This document shows, in pieces, positions 17,653 to 26,841 of a DNA stretch of 56,049 nt (position 1 is the stretch's first letter; each line of letters begins with the position of its first letter). The stretch is from Bacteroidota bacterium (lineage in GTDB: Bacteria; Bacteroidota; Bacteroidia; Bacteroidales; TTA-H9). The notes below the pieces were generated by a model, which worked only from the letters and a program-made list of their open reading frames with translations, did no database searches and was not told the origin of the DNA. The stretch is from contig QKGM01000015.1 of assembly GCA_003250395.1 (NCBI GenBank), positions 1 through 56,049 on the forward strand. Direction: 5' to 3'. Made by a program: the position numbers and the translations under genes.

Positions 17653-17675
17653 TGATACGCAAAAACCTTATAGTA

Positions 17676-18362
17676 ATGAAGCGTTTTTTGAACATTTTGT
17701 TTTTGATCGGTACAATTACATTGGGTTTCAATGGTTGTTCACCCGATGTGGATGATGCCGATGCACCTCAGATCACCTTTGGAGGGGGAAATCCAATGTA
17801 TGTTAAACTACATACACCTTACAAGGACAGCCTCGTTTATTTTAATGATGCCAGTGGTATCGAGTCTGCATGGAATGATACAACCGCTTATGATCCAGAC
17901 CATATTGGTCGTTATACGGTCTTATACTACGCCAGAGATGCAAAAGGTAATGTTGGAAGTGCTGGTCGTGACTTTGTAGTAAGGATTGAGGGATCAACAC
18001 TGAAAGGGCGTTGGAACGGTACGCAGACTTCTCCATGGCCTTCCGGAACTGTAATTAACTACTATGACTCACTTGTTGATCCGGCAACACAAGCTGTCTA
18101 CCTAACCAGACTGGTGCCGGGAAGCCCGGTTAAAATTGAGTTGAAGGGCATGACTGGCGATACCCTCTACATCCCTTCTCAGGTGTTGTCGTATACTGAT
18201 ACCAGCCAGACAATAATAAGGGGTAGTGGAAAGGTGGCCGACGACGGAACCACCTTTCATGTAGAGTATCTTATATTAACAATCCATAATTTATTGACCG
18301 ATACCGTGAGGGGACGGCTTGATTTTATGGAACACATTACGGAAAACGATACTGTTAACTAG
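17676..18362 (+). CDS. lipoprotein with immunoglobulin-like domain
   Basis: 228 residues from ATG 17676. Signal peptide with lipobox-like FNGC, Cys21. Residues about 30-110 match the short Ig-like fold common in Bacteroidota surface lipoproteins (DADAPQITFGGGNPMYVKLHTPYKD..GRYTVLYYARDAKGNVGS). The remainder (LKGRWNGTQTSPWPSG...) looks like a second strand-rich domain. First gene of a four-gene operon (12, 10 and 4 bp gaps) with the LTA-synthase-like enzyme. Could bind a surface glycan or the enzyme's product; function not known. A 10-codon longer reading from GTG 17646 is possible but would blur the signal peptide. Confidence 0.7.
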   Translation: MKRFLNILFLIGTITLGFNGCSPDVDDADAPQITFGGGNPMYVKLHTPYKDSLVYFNDASGIESAWNDTTAYDPDHIGRYTVLYYARDAKGNVGSAGRDFVVRIEGSTLKGRWNGTQTSPWPSGTVINYYDSLVDPATQAVYLTRLVPGSPVKIELKGMTGDTLYIPSQVLSYTDTSQTIIRGSGKVADDGTTFHVEYLILTIHNLLTDTVRGRLDFMEHITENDTVN

Positions 18363-18374
18363 GACTTCTCTCCA

Positions 18375-20291
18375 ATGAAAAATCACCACATGGTTGGATC
18401 AACGCATGCCCTTATAAGCCTGCGATTGTTGATATCGTTTGCGGTGCTGATACTGTCGCGTATCCTGTTCATTATTTTCAATAACAGATTGCTTGGTTCT
18501 GACCTTCCGTTTGGTGATTTCATCTGGATGATTGTTGCCGGATTAAGGTACGATTTTTCTGCCCTGATGATGATCAACGGGTTGTGGGTTTTTGTGGCCT
18601 CATTACCTTTCTCTTTCCGCAATAAACCAATATATAGGTTTATGACTGACTGGCTGTATTTTGTACCCAATATAGCCGCGTTTACGGTCAATATGATAGA
18701 TATTGCCTATTTCCCTTTTACGCTTAGGCGAACAACCGGTGATGTATTCAACTACCTGACTCGTAATGATGCTATGAGCTTGTCGCTTATCCCTGATTTT
18801 ATAATCAATTATTGGTATATTGTTTTATTGTGGCTTGCAATAGGGTGGATATCGATCAGGTTGGTACTGCTTATCAGGGTTGACAATAAACTGACATTTT
18901 CCAACAGGCATGTATTTCTCCTTTGGAATGCTCCTGTCTGGCTCCTTTGGACAGGATTGGTGATCATTGGCATCAGGGGGGGATTTCAATTGAAACCTGT
19001 TTCTGTGGTAAATGCTGCTACTGTTGCTCCTGCCCAACAAATCCCCGGAGTTCTGAATACCCCGTTTGTTATGATGAAAACCCTGAAAAACAATCGCCTT
19101 CAGAACAAAAACTATATGCCTGCCAACGAGGCTGTCAAACTGTTTAATCCTGATCAACAGGTGATGAATGATACCATCTCAGGTACCTACAGGGATTATA
19201 ACCTCATGGTTATCCTTCTCGAGAGTTTCTCTCTTGAGCACACTGCAGCAGGCGGAGAAAAGAGTTTTACTCCCTTTCTTGACTCCCTGGCAAGGCATAG
19301 TTTATATTTCAGAGCACATGCAAACGGTAAAAGATCCATCGAAGCAATTCCTGCTGTAGTTGCCTCGTTACCAACCTGGATGGATTACGATTTTATCTCA
19401 TCCCCCTATGCCGCCAATCAGATCAATAGCCTGCCCTCTTTGCTGAAACCATTGGGCTACACGAGTATGTTCTTTCATGGAGGCAATAATGGAACGATGA
19501 GCTTTAACGCTTTCTGTAATCTGGCAGGATTTGACAGCTATTACGGTCGTGATGAATACCATAATGATGACGATTTTGATGGTAAGTGGGGTATATGGGA
19601 TGAAAGGTTTTATGACTACACGGCCAGGGTTCTTCAATCGACACCACAGCCATTTTTTGCAACCTTCTTTTCTCTGTCGTCTCATCATCCTTATAAAATT
19701 CCGGATCAATATGAAGGCAGATTTCCTGATGGGAAGATTCCAATTCAGAAGGCAATAGCTTATGGTGATTTTGCATTGCGTACCTTCTTTGAGAAAACAG
19801 CAAGTATGGATTGGTATAAAAAGACAATTTTTGTAATCACTGCCGACCACACTTCTGAAGGGGCATCTCCCTATTTTCAGACGCGTGCCGGACAATATGA
19901 TATACCATTGCTTCTTTTTTGCCCCGAAGGTCTGCCGCCCACCGATACGGCTGTAACAGTCCAGCAAACCGATATTATGCCAACACTACTGTATCTCCTG
20001 GGCTATAAAGGGAAATTCACGGCTTTTGGTTCTAATATATACGACAGTACTGCTAACCGGTTCGCGATGAATTATGCCGAAGGTAACTATCAGTTTTTTA
20101 GTGGCAATACTCTTCTTCGGTTTGCCAATGATCAGACGAATGCATACTATAACCTGTCGGACGACAGGATGCAGGAGAAAAACAGGGTGAAAGCAATGAG
20201 TACAAAAGCGTTTGAGGATGAGCAGCTGATGAAATCGGTAATTCAGCAATACAATGACAGAATGAACCTTAATCAGCTGGTACCGAAATAA
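18375..20291 (+). CDS. LTA synthase/OpgB-type membrane sulfatase-fold phosphotransferase
   Basis: 638 residues. Five membrane helices in the first about 200 residues, then an extracytoplasmic alkaline-phosphatase-superfamily domain. Metal-ligand Glu283 in LLESFS; GKRSIEA at 318-324, with Ser321 where the family's nucleophilic Thr (OpgB GTRT) is expected; Asp491-His492 in TADHTSEG. Known relatives transfer phosphoglycerol or phosphoethanolamine from phospholipid to a glycan or lipid, releasing diacylglycerol. In a Gram-negative bacterium a polyglycerol-phosphate teichoic acid is unlikely, so lipid A or glycan decoration is a better guess. Operon with the downstream diacylglycerol kinase, 10 bp away, supports phospholipid use. 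Confidence 0.85.
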   Translation: MKNHHMVGSTHALISLRLLISFAVLILSRILFIIFNNRLLGSDLPFGDFIWMIVAGLRYDFSALMMINGLWVFVASLPFSFRNKPIYRFMTDWLYFVPNIAAFTVNMIDIAYFPFTLRRTTGDVFNYLTRNDAMSLSLIPDFIINYWYIVLLWLAIGWISIRLVLLIRVDNKLTFSNRHVFLLWNAPVWLLWTGLVIIGIRGGFQLKPVSVVNAATVAPAQQIPGVLNTPFVMMKTLKNNRLQNKNYMPANEAVKLFNPDQQVMNDTISGTYRDYNLMVILLESFSLEHTAAGGEKSFTPFLDSLARHSLYFRAHANGKRSIEAIPAVVASLPTWMDYDFISSPYAANQINSLPSLLKPLGYTSMFFHGGNNGTMSFNAFCNLAGFDSYYGRDEYHNDDDFDGKWGIWDERFYDYTARVLQSTPQPFFATFFSLSSHHPYKIPDQYEGRFPDGKIPIQKAIAYGDFALRTFFEKTASMDWYKKTIFVITADHTSEGASPYFQTRAGQYDIPLLLFCPEGLPPTDTAVTVQQTDIMPTLLYLLGYKGKFTAFGSNIYDSTANRFAMNYAEGNYQFFSGNTLLRFANDQTNAYYNLSDDRMQEKNRVKAMSTKAFEDEQLMKSVIQQYNDRMNLNQLVPK

Positions 20292-20301
20292 TCTACAGGC
20301 T

Positions 20302-21192
20302 ATGTTGAAAAAAGTGTTGTTTATTATTAACCCGGTGAGCGGGGTTCATCATAAAATGAAAAATCAGGTGGCGCAATTGGCTCCTGATTTTTTAAAGGCA
20401 CCTGAATATCAGGTAGAGGTAGTTTATACCACACATGCCGGACATGCTACAGAATTAGCGCAGAGAGCCGTGGAGCAACAATTTAATGTGGTTGTTGCTG
20501 TAGGCGGCGACGGGTCAATCAATGAAATAGCCAGAGTATTGGTCGATACTCCTGTGGTTCTGGCTATTATCCCCCTGGGGTCGGGTAATGGACTTGCCCA
20601 TTATCTTAAGATACCGTTTAATATTAAACAGGCTCTTGCTGTAATCGTCAGCAATCACCAGGTAAAAGCAGATACGGTGATGCTGAATGACGAGTTGTTT
20701 GTTTCGGTCGCCGGTATTGGTTTCGATGCACTGGTGGCACGCAGGTTTGCCAGTGAAGGACGACGTGGATTTTTGACTTACCTGAAGGTTGTGGTACGTG
20801 AATATTTTCTTTATCGCCCGAAGAAATATCACATTGTGGCAGACGGTGCCGAGATCATTACCAGGGCATTATTTATCACGTTTGCCAACAGTGACCAGTT
20901 TGGTTACAAGACAACCATTTCGCCGACTGCCGATATTTGTGATGGTAAGGTTGATATCTGCATAGTTCAAAAGATCCCTTTCTGGAGAATTCCACAATTA
21001 GCCTGGATGGTTTATTCGAGGCGTGTTGACAGAAGTAAATATGTTCAGATTATTAAAGCTTCTGAAGCTACCATTTCAAGGAAAAAAGGTAAGTATCTGA
21101 ATCTTGACGGAGAGCCTGTTAAGTTTGCCAAGGCTCTTAACATGAAGGTTAAACCAGCTTCATTGAACATCATTGTTCCTGACACGTTTTGA
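20302..21192 (+). CDS. diacylglycerol kinase family lipid kinase (YegS/DagK type)
   Basis: 296 residues. Nucleotide-binding GGDGS at 68-72 within VGGDGSINEIA, and PLGSGNGLA at 92-99, both hallmark motifs of the DAGK catalytic domain; the C-terminal beta-sandwich has the GKVDICIVQK segment and ends with the LDGEPVKF motif that closes the fold. Phosphorylates diacylglycerol or a related lipid at the inner face of the cytoplasmic membrane. Location 10 bp after an LTA-synthase-like gene suggests it recycles diacylglycerol released by that enzyme into phosphatidic acid. Sphingolipid-base kinase activity is an alternative, since many Bacteroidota make sphingolipids. Confidence 0.88.
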   Translation: MLKKVLFIINPVSGVHHKMKNQVAQLAPDFLKAPEYQVEVVYTTHAGHATELAQRAVEQQFNVVVAVGGDGSINEIARVLVDTPVVLAIIPLGSGNGLAHYLKIPFNIKQALAVIVSNHQVKADTVMLNDELFVSVAGIGFDALVARRFASEGRRGFLTYLKVVVREYFLYRPKKYHIVADGAEIITRALFITFANSDQFGYKTTISPTADICDGKVDICIVQKIPFWRIPQLAWMVYSRRVDRSKYVQIIKASEATISRKKGKYLNLDGEPVKFAKALNMKVKPASLNIIVPDTF

Positions 21193-21196
21193 AATC

Positions 21197-21934
21197 ATGA
21201 TTGAATTTGATGAAGGTGATGATGCTCTTGCCCAGATAAGAAATTTTCGTGGGATCATCAGGGTTATGGAGACTCCTGTCCGTCCGGAAACGCAGCAGGA
21301 ATACTTCAATCTCAACAAAGAAAACACTGATTCGCCCGATGATGATGAAATCAGGTTGCTTTCTGAGTTCCTGGCGGATGAGAATACTCCCGCCGAAACG
21401 ATCAGGAAAGTCCTTGTGAGGCTTACCAATTCTGCCGATGTAAAAGCTTTCAGAAGTATTGAAAGTTTTGCTTCTGCTGCCCCTGAATCTTTACGATCGT
21501 TCGCGCTTTTATGTCTTGAGATATCGCGCATGCGGATTGAATCTTCGCTAAGCGATGAAGAAGTTGGTTATATAGCCGGCGGGTTGGGAGGGCATGACCA
21601 GAAGCTGAGGTTTTTTATACTGGTATTTCCTTCCGACGATTCAGGTTTTACACCCAGCCAGCTTCAACTCACCCAGGATGAGTTTCGACAGGCTTTTACG
21701 AATGCTGGCGGTACGCCTGAAGTTTTTGATGCAGAACCTTTGTTTCTGGCCATGGTAGTCTTACTCCCGGTTATGGCCGATTTCAGGCCACAGGCTGAAA
21801 GTTGCCTGAAGGAAATAAACCAGTATGGTAATTTCCTCTTCCCTGCGGTATATGCATCCAATGTCGAGATTCCGTCTTACACCCAGATTCTGGATATCAT
21901 CGAACGGATGCGGAAAGAAGATACCGGCAAATGA
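21197..21934 (+). CDS. soluble protein of unknown function, last gene of the LtaS-like operon
   Basis: 245 residues from ATG 21197, 4 bp after the lipid kinase stop. No signal peptide and no membrane helix. Acidic, rich in helices (EIRLLSEFLADENTPAETIRK, LRSFALLCLEISRMRIES, PQAESCLKEINQYGNFLF), with a HEAT-like look. Not recognised. The very tight spacing makes co-translation with the kinase likely, so a role linked to envelope lipid turnover or its control is inferred only from position. Confidence 0.7.
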   Translation: MIEFDEGDDALAQIRNFRGIIRVMETPVRPETQQEYFNLNKENTDSPDDDEIRLLSEFLADENTPAETIRKVLVRLTNSADVKAFRSIESFASAAPESLRSFALLCLEISRMRIESSLSDEEVGYIAGGLGGHDQKLRFFILVFPSDDSGFTPSQLQLTQDEFRQAFTNAGGTPEVFDAEPLFLAMVVLLPVMADFRPQAESCLKEINQYGNFLFPAVYASNVEIPSYTQILDIIERMRKEDTGK

Positions 21935-23174
21935 AAATGGACATTTGTATCTGGTAAACAAGAGTTTTATTCCCTTTGAACGGTACTTTTTACCCAATAG
22001 TGGTTAGTGTATGAAGTTGACCGAATTGTAGTCATGCTACAACAGCAAACAATGATGAGCATATCAGGGTTTTAGCACTCCGTGATTTTACAGGTTATTG
22101 GCAAAGGATAAGAGATTTCATGTAACTTATCTTGTGTAGGCTGAATTGCCTGATCACGATACACGACCTTTCCTTTCACAAGATTTGATTTTTATACCAA
22201 AGCAGGTTGGCTCCCTTTTTTAAAGACGTTATACCAAATCCTGTATGCTTCCGGTATGGTTTCGTTTTGGCTTCGAAAAAATACGAAAACGAAACGAAGC
22301 TACTTCGAAGCTACTTCGAAGCCAGAACGAACCGACAATATGTATGGTAATTGTTTTTCAGTGTTTTATGATTTTTGTGGTTTGTGGTAGAATATTGTGG
22401 TTTTTTGCCCTGTTTTGTAAATAAAAACCAGACAAAAATTAAGGCATGAAGGTTTTGAAAAACATCATTTCCGGAAAGAAGGCAGGAGTGCCGGAAGGCG
22501 GTAATTACATGAGAGAGAAAATAAAATGATCAACCAATAGGTATTTACCAGCCAGTTTACCTTGTGATAATTTGCCAGACAATAATCATTCATCGTCCTT
22601 AATCAGCAGAATGGTATTGATTGGTTCACGTCAGGGAATTATTCGGTTTAAGTTCCCTGATTGATCCCGGGTATTATAATTGAAGGTAAACCAGTTGCCC
22701 TTTTGCTTTAATCGATCTGATAACCAGCTTTACCGGCAAGTTTTCATATCAGGGTAAAACAAATTCCGGGTACAGGTTAATGGTGTGCCCGGGTAAAAGT
22801 TGTTAAGCTGTAGAAATAAAATGCAATCAGGGCAAGGGGAGGGGGTGATTAAATTATCTTACCATGCTCCTTCAGGTATATTTGATACTGTTGCCTGGGA
22901 GGTTGGTTTCGGGCTGAAAGAGTAAAAATTAGAGCCTGGATTTTAATTTTTCGGTTCTGCGTTTTAAGTATGTTGAGTATAATTACTAAGAAATTGATTC
23001 ATTGGTTGTTGATGGAATTGTTTAAGTAGTAAATTCTGATTATTTATCAATGTTTAATATATGAGTAGAGGGAAGATTACGAGAAGGTTATGTGTTTTTG
23101 TAGCGAAGATTATGGGGTGCTCTTGTGGCTGCAATAGTGAAAATTACTATTTTAGCATTCTAAACCTGTTGACT
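21935..23174. other. 1.2-kb gene-free region
   Basis: No protein-coding gene with convincing composition on either strand. It holds the 11-nt-period array (annotated separately), several very short ORFs (for example a 27-codon lysine-rich one at 22446-22529) and AT-rich sequence before the M1 peptidase. Possibly decayed DNA or regulatory sequence for the downstream operon. Confidence 0.5.
22259..22333. repeat. 11-nt-period CGAA array inside an inverted repeat
   Basis: CGAA occurs at 22274, 22284, 22295, 22306, 22317 and 22328: steps of 10, 11, 11, 11, 11. Middle units are identical (GAAGCTACTTC). The two ends form an imperfect inverted repeat, GGTTTCGTTTTGGCTTC on the left against GAAGCCAGAACGAACC on the right. 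Not coding. One motif per helical turn would put all of them on one face of the DNA. Confidence 0.75.
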
Positions 23175-25142
23175 ATGAAGCTATATTTATCACTTTGTTT
23201 TATTCTTGCCATTGGTTTTGCTACCGGCCAGACTTTCTCCCCTGAAAGGGGTTCTGAGCTGTGTGCACAGGGTAAGAGTACCCGTCAGTTGAATCGTAAT
23301 TCAACTTTGACTCCGCTCGCACGGCCTGCAAATGTGCTTTCCTATGACCTTGATGCCAATTTTTACCACTGCTTTCTGCCTCCGTATCCTAACAGTTTTG
23401 ACGCCACTGTTAGTAGCAGGCTGTTGACTTTATCAGCTACCGACTCAATACTTTTCAATGCATCCAACAATTCTCTTGTTATTGAAGAGGTTTGGGGTGA
23501 TGCTGTTTCATTTACCCACACCGGGAATGTTCTTACCCTCAGTCTTGATCATGTTTTTCAACCGGGAGATACAATAGATCTTACAATACGATATCATCAT
23601 AACGATATTAATGACAATGCATTTTATGCAAGCAATGGTTTCGTATTTACCGACTGTGAGCCCGAAGGAGCCCGTAATTGGTTTCCCTGTTACGACAGCC
23701 CGGGTGATAAAGCTATGTTTTCGATTAAAGCAGGGACTCCTGCTACTGCAAAACTGGGATCAAATGGTATCCTTACCGATTCTTCAATGAATGGTGATAC
23801 ATTGGTTTACCATTGGGTTAGCACCGACAATGTGGCCACATATCTCATGGTGGTTTCGGCTTCTTTAAATTATAGTCTTGATGTTTTGTACTGGCCCCGG
23901 ACATCGAACCCTGACGATTCTGTAGAGTTCCGGTACTATTATCAGCCCAACGAGAACCCCGGGCCTGTTGAGGCTGTTATAATGGATGCTGTTGAGTTTT
24001 TCAGTGATATTTATTGCGATCATCCATTCCCTAAGAATGGGTTTGCAACAGTTGGGAATGAATTTACCTGGGGAGGTATGGAGAACCAGACCCTGACAAG
24101 TCTTTGCAAAGGTTGTTGGGGTGAATATCTTGCCGTACATGAATTCTCTCATCAATGGTTTGGCGATATGATAACATGTAAGACCTGGGCAGATTTATGG
24201 CTAAACGAGGGATTTGCTACCTACAGTGAAAGCCTGTGGGCAGAGCATTCTTCAGGATATACCCTGTATAAACAAGATGTTCTTAATAATGCAAGTTCAT
24301 ATCTGAACAGTAATCCGGGTTGGGCAATCTCAAATCCTGAATGGGCAGTGACTACTCCTTCTTCCGATGTCTTGTTTAATTATGCGATTACTTATGCTAA
24401 AGGAGCTTGTATTCATCATTTGCTGCGTTATACAATCGGCGACTCACTTTATTTTAAAGTCATGAAGCAATATGCCGGCAATCCGGTTCTGCAATACGAA
24501 TCGGCTGAAATTGCAGACTTTATTGATGTGGTGAATAGCGTTACAGGTGAAGATTACCAGTGGTTTTTCGATCAATGGATATTTGAACCCAATCACCCTG
24601 TTTACAACAATGTGTATTGGATTGAACAGCTTCCTGACCTGAGATGGCGGGTAACATTCACCGTACATCAGATACAGAGTAATCCTGAATTCTTCAGGAT
24701 GCCTATTGAGTTAAAAATCATCGGACAGGATGGCCTTGATACAACTCTGCGTGTGATGAATAATGAGAATAATGAAACGTTTGTTTTCGAGACAGATAAA
24801 AAGATAACAAAGCTGTTCTTCGACTTTAATAACGATATTGTATTGAAACAGGGCTCAACCGTTGTTGGCGAAAGCGAAGCTGAATCAGGAAGGCCAGTTA
24901 TGGATGTTGTTACGACCGATGTGAATGGCCAGCTTGTGGTGCGCATTATGACAGGCGATCGTGCGCATTCAGGAAGATTGAATCTGCTGGATCTGACAGG
25001 CCGGGTTGTGAGGGATTTCAGCCAGGTATTTACAGGTGATAACAGTTATCGTTTGCCTGTGAATGGATTGAGCAGTGGCGTCTACCTGCTGTGTTTTGAC
25101 TGGAATGGTCAACCGGTAACACGCAAGGTAATAATCAGATAA
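23175..25142 (+). CDS. secreted M1-family metallopeptidase with T9SS sorting domain
   Basis: 655 residues from ATG 23175, which places the signal peptide (MKLYLSLCFILAIGFATGQ) first; an upstream in-frame reading from 23061 adds 38 residues of no use. N-terminal beta-saddle, GGMEN (about 300-304, substrate amino-group recognition), zinc motif HEFSHQWFGD with His322, Glu323, His326, and second zinc ligand Glu345 in NEGFATYSE. No helical ERAP1_C domain. Residues about 575-655 are a type A T9SS C-terminal domain (LNLLDLTGRVVRD..., GVYLLCFDWNG..VTRKVIIR). Aminopeptidase acting at the cell surface or outside. The next gene, another exported peptidase, starts 20 bp later. Confidence 0.92.
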   Translation: MKLYLSLCFILAIGFATGQTFSPERGSELCAQGKSTRQLNRNSTLTPLARPANVLSYDLDANFYHCFLPPYPNSFDATVSSRLLTLSATDSILFNASNNSLVIEEVWGDAVSFTHTGNVLTLSLDHVFQPGDTIDLTIRYHHNDINDNAFYASNGFVFTDCEPEGARNWFPCYDSPGDKAMFSIKAGTPATAKLGSNGILTDSSMNGDTLVYHWVSTDNVATYLMVVSASLNYSLDVLYWPRTSNPDDSVEFRYYYQPNENPGPVEAVIMDAVEFFSDIYCDHPFPKNGFATVGNEFTWGGMENQTLTSLCKGCWGEYLAVHEFSHQWFGDMITCKTWADLWLNEGFATYSESLWAEHSSGYTLYKQDVLNNASSYLNSNPGWAISNPEWAVTTPSSDVLFNYAITYAKGACIHHLLRYTIGDSLYFKVMKQYAGNPVLQYESAEIADFIDVVNSVTGEDYQWFFDQWIFEPNHPVYNNVYWIEQLPDLRWRVTFTVHQIQSNPEFFRMPIELKIIGQDGLDTTLRVMNNENNETFVFETDKKITKLFFDFNNDIVLKQGSTVVGESEAESGRPVMDVVTTDVNGQLVVRIMTGDRAHSGRLNLLDLTGRVVRDFSQVFTGDNSYRLPVNGLSSGVYLLCFDWNGQPVTRKVIIR

Positions 25143-25162
25143 TTCTAACTGATGATTATATA

Positions 25163-26584
25163 ATGAAAAACAATTTCCATTTTATTAAATTGCAGGTACT
25201 GCTTTCAATTGTTGGCATTTTCGGCATAACAACATTGGTTGCGCAGACCAGAATAACAGAAGGAAGTATTACACCAGAGATGCTTGCTGCATTTCGGGCT
25301 GAGACTGCGAATCAACCTTCCGTTAAAGCTATCAGGAATGCTGTAACCAGCGGAAATGTTGGGCAGCTTGTGCAAAACAATGAGAACAAAGGGAAGATAG
25401 ATGATTTCTTTACCTATAAAGTTAAAGTAGATGGAATCAGCGACCAGAAGTCATCGGGAAGATGCTGGTTGTTTGCCAGTCTCAATGCTATGCGTGGTTT
25501 GGCTATTGAGAAGCACAAGATGAAAAATTTCTTTTTTTCGCAGAGTTATTCCTTTTTTTTCGATCAGCTTGAAAAGTCGAATCTCTTTTTACAGGAGATT
25601 ATACAGACCGGTAATCTGCCACTTAGTGACCGGAAAGTTGAATGGTTGCTTAAGAATCCAGCTGCCGATGGAGGTGTTTGGAGTAGTTTTGTCAACATCG
25701 TAGAAAAATACGGTGTGGTTCCTTCTTCTGTAATGCCTGATTCGAAACAGGCGGAGAATACACGATCTATCAACAATGTTCTCACAACTCTTTTAAGAAG
25801 CGACGCTTTGAAATTAAGGGCAATGATTTCTTCCGGATCAAAGCAGGCAGATATCCGGAAGGCCAAAACAGACATGTTGGGCGAAGTGTACCGGATATTA
25901 TCTGTCAGTCTTGGGGAGCCACCCCAGCAGTTTACCTGGCGTTACGAAGATAAAGATGGCAAGGTGAGTGAACTGGCCACCTATACACCACAATCCTTTT
26001 TTAAGGAGTTTATAGAGGTTGATTTGCATGATTATGTTCAGTTAATGGACGATCCTTCCCGTGAATATTATAAAGTTTACGAGATAGAGTATGATCGGAA
26101 CACCTATGAGGGGGCTAACTGGAAATATCTTAATATTCCTGTAAATGAGATGAAACCGGCAGCCATTGCATCTATCAAAGCTGGTGAGGCTATGTATTAT
26201 TCGTGTGATGTTGGGAAGCAGCTTGACCGTGAAAACGGTATTCTTGACCTGGCAAACTACGATACCGAGAGTCTGTTTGGAGTTACTCTGTCGATGACAA
26301 AGAAAGAGAGGATCCAGACTTTTGAGAGTTCAAGCAGTCATGGGATGACCCTTTGTGGTGTTGATCTTGATGCTGAAGGCAAACCTGTTAAATGGCTGGT
26401 GGAAAACTCATGGGGAAAAACTGGTCACGATGGATTTCTGATAATGACCGACAGGTGGTTTGATGCCTATATGTTCAGGTTGATTGTACATAAGAAATAT
26501 GTTGATCCGCAGATTCTGAAGCTTCTCGAGCAACCGGCCGTTCTGTTGCCTGCCTGGGATCCGATGTTTGCACCCGTTGAATAA
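25163..26584 (+). CDS. exported bleomycin-hydrolase-like C1B cysteine peptidase
   Basis: 473 residues. Signal peptide ending VAQ at about 29, unlike the cytosolic PepC of Firmicutes. Papain-fold triad: Cys101 in SGRCWLFAS, His393 in SSHGMTLCG, Asn415 in VENSWG. The GRCWLFA and VENSWGK contexts are diagnostic of the PepC/BLMH family. Acts as an aminopeptidase in the periplasm or outside. Twenty bp behind the M1 peptidase gene, so the pair likely forms a peptide-degrading operon; an amino-acid permease gene converges on it. Confidence 0.9.
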   Translation: MKNNFHFIKLQVLLSIVGIFGITTLVAQTRITEGSITPEMLAAFRAETANQPSVKAIRNAVTSGNVGQLVQNNENKGKIDDFFTYKVKVDGISDQKSSGRCWLFASLNAMRGLAIEKHKMKNFFFSQSYSFFFDQLEKSNLFLQEIIQTGNLPLSDRKVEWLLKNPAADGGVWSSFVNIVEKYGVVPSSVMPDSKQAENTRSINNVLTTLLRSDALKLRAMISSGSKQADIRKAKTDMLGEVYRILSVSLGEPPQQFTWRYEDKDGKVSELATYTPQSFFKEFIEVDLHDYVQLMDDPSREYYKVYEIEYDRNTYEGANWKYLNIPVNEMKPAAIASIKAGEAMYYSCDVGKQLDRENGILDLANYDTESLFGVTLSMTKKERIQTFESSSSHGMTLCGVDLDAEGKPVKWLVENSWGKTGHDGFLIMTDRWFDAYMFRLIVHKKYVDPQILKLLEQPAVLLPAWDPMFAPVE

Positions 26585-26613
26585 GAATACCGTTCTGTCA
26601 GTATCGTTTTGTG

Positions 26614-26678
26614 AAAAGGGCTTAACTGAGTCATCCGTGAGCATACTATATGTTGATAGATTTCTGGTTAAGCCTTTT
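26614..26678 (+). terminator. possible terminator hairpin after the C1B peptidase gene
   Basis: AAAAGGGCTTAAC pairs with GTTAAGCCTTTT (one bulge) across a loop of about 40 bases. The right arm ends in a T run. The long loop makes it less certain than the other terminators. Confidence 0.35.
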
Positions 26679-26841
26679 ATCGTTACTGTAGCATGTGTTA
26701 TTCTTAAGGATAGCTTTGTTCTTAATATTGGGGCAGAATTCCTTAAAAATTATGTTTTTAACGACTTACCAGGGATATTACAAATCATTAATTGACTGGT
26801 TCACTTTTCTCATCAGCTAGATTCTGTATCTGAGCTTGTTG

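Noticed and set aside
22060..22200. Minus-strand peptide containing NLVKGKVVYRD, reminiscent of an amidohydrolase end
   Set aside because: Stops close on both sides and no other part of such a gene nearby; the resemblance is too short.
22446..22529. 27-codon ORF, lysine-rich (MKVLKNIISGKKAG...)
   Set aside because: Too short and without context such as a transporter or modifying enzyme to support a peptide gene.
22821..22925. 34-codon ORF starting MQSGQGEG before the M1 peptidase
   Set aside because: No promoter, no recognisable motif, length expected by chance in this DNA.
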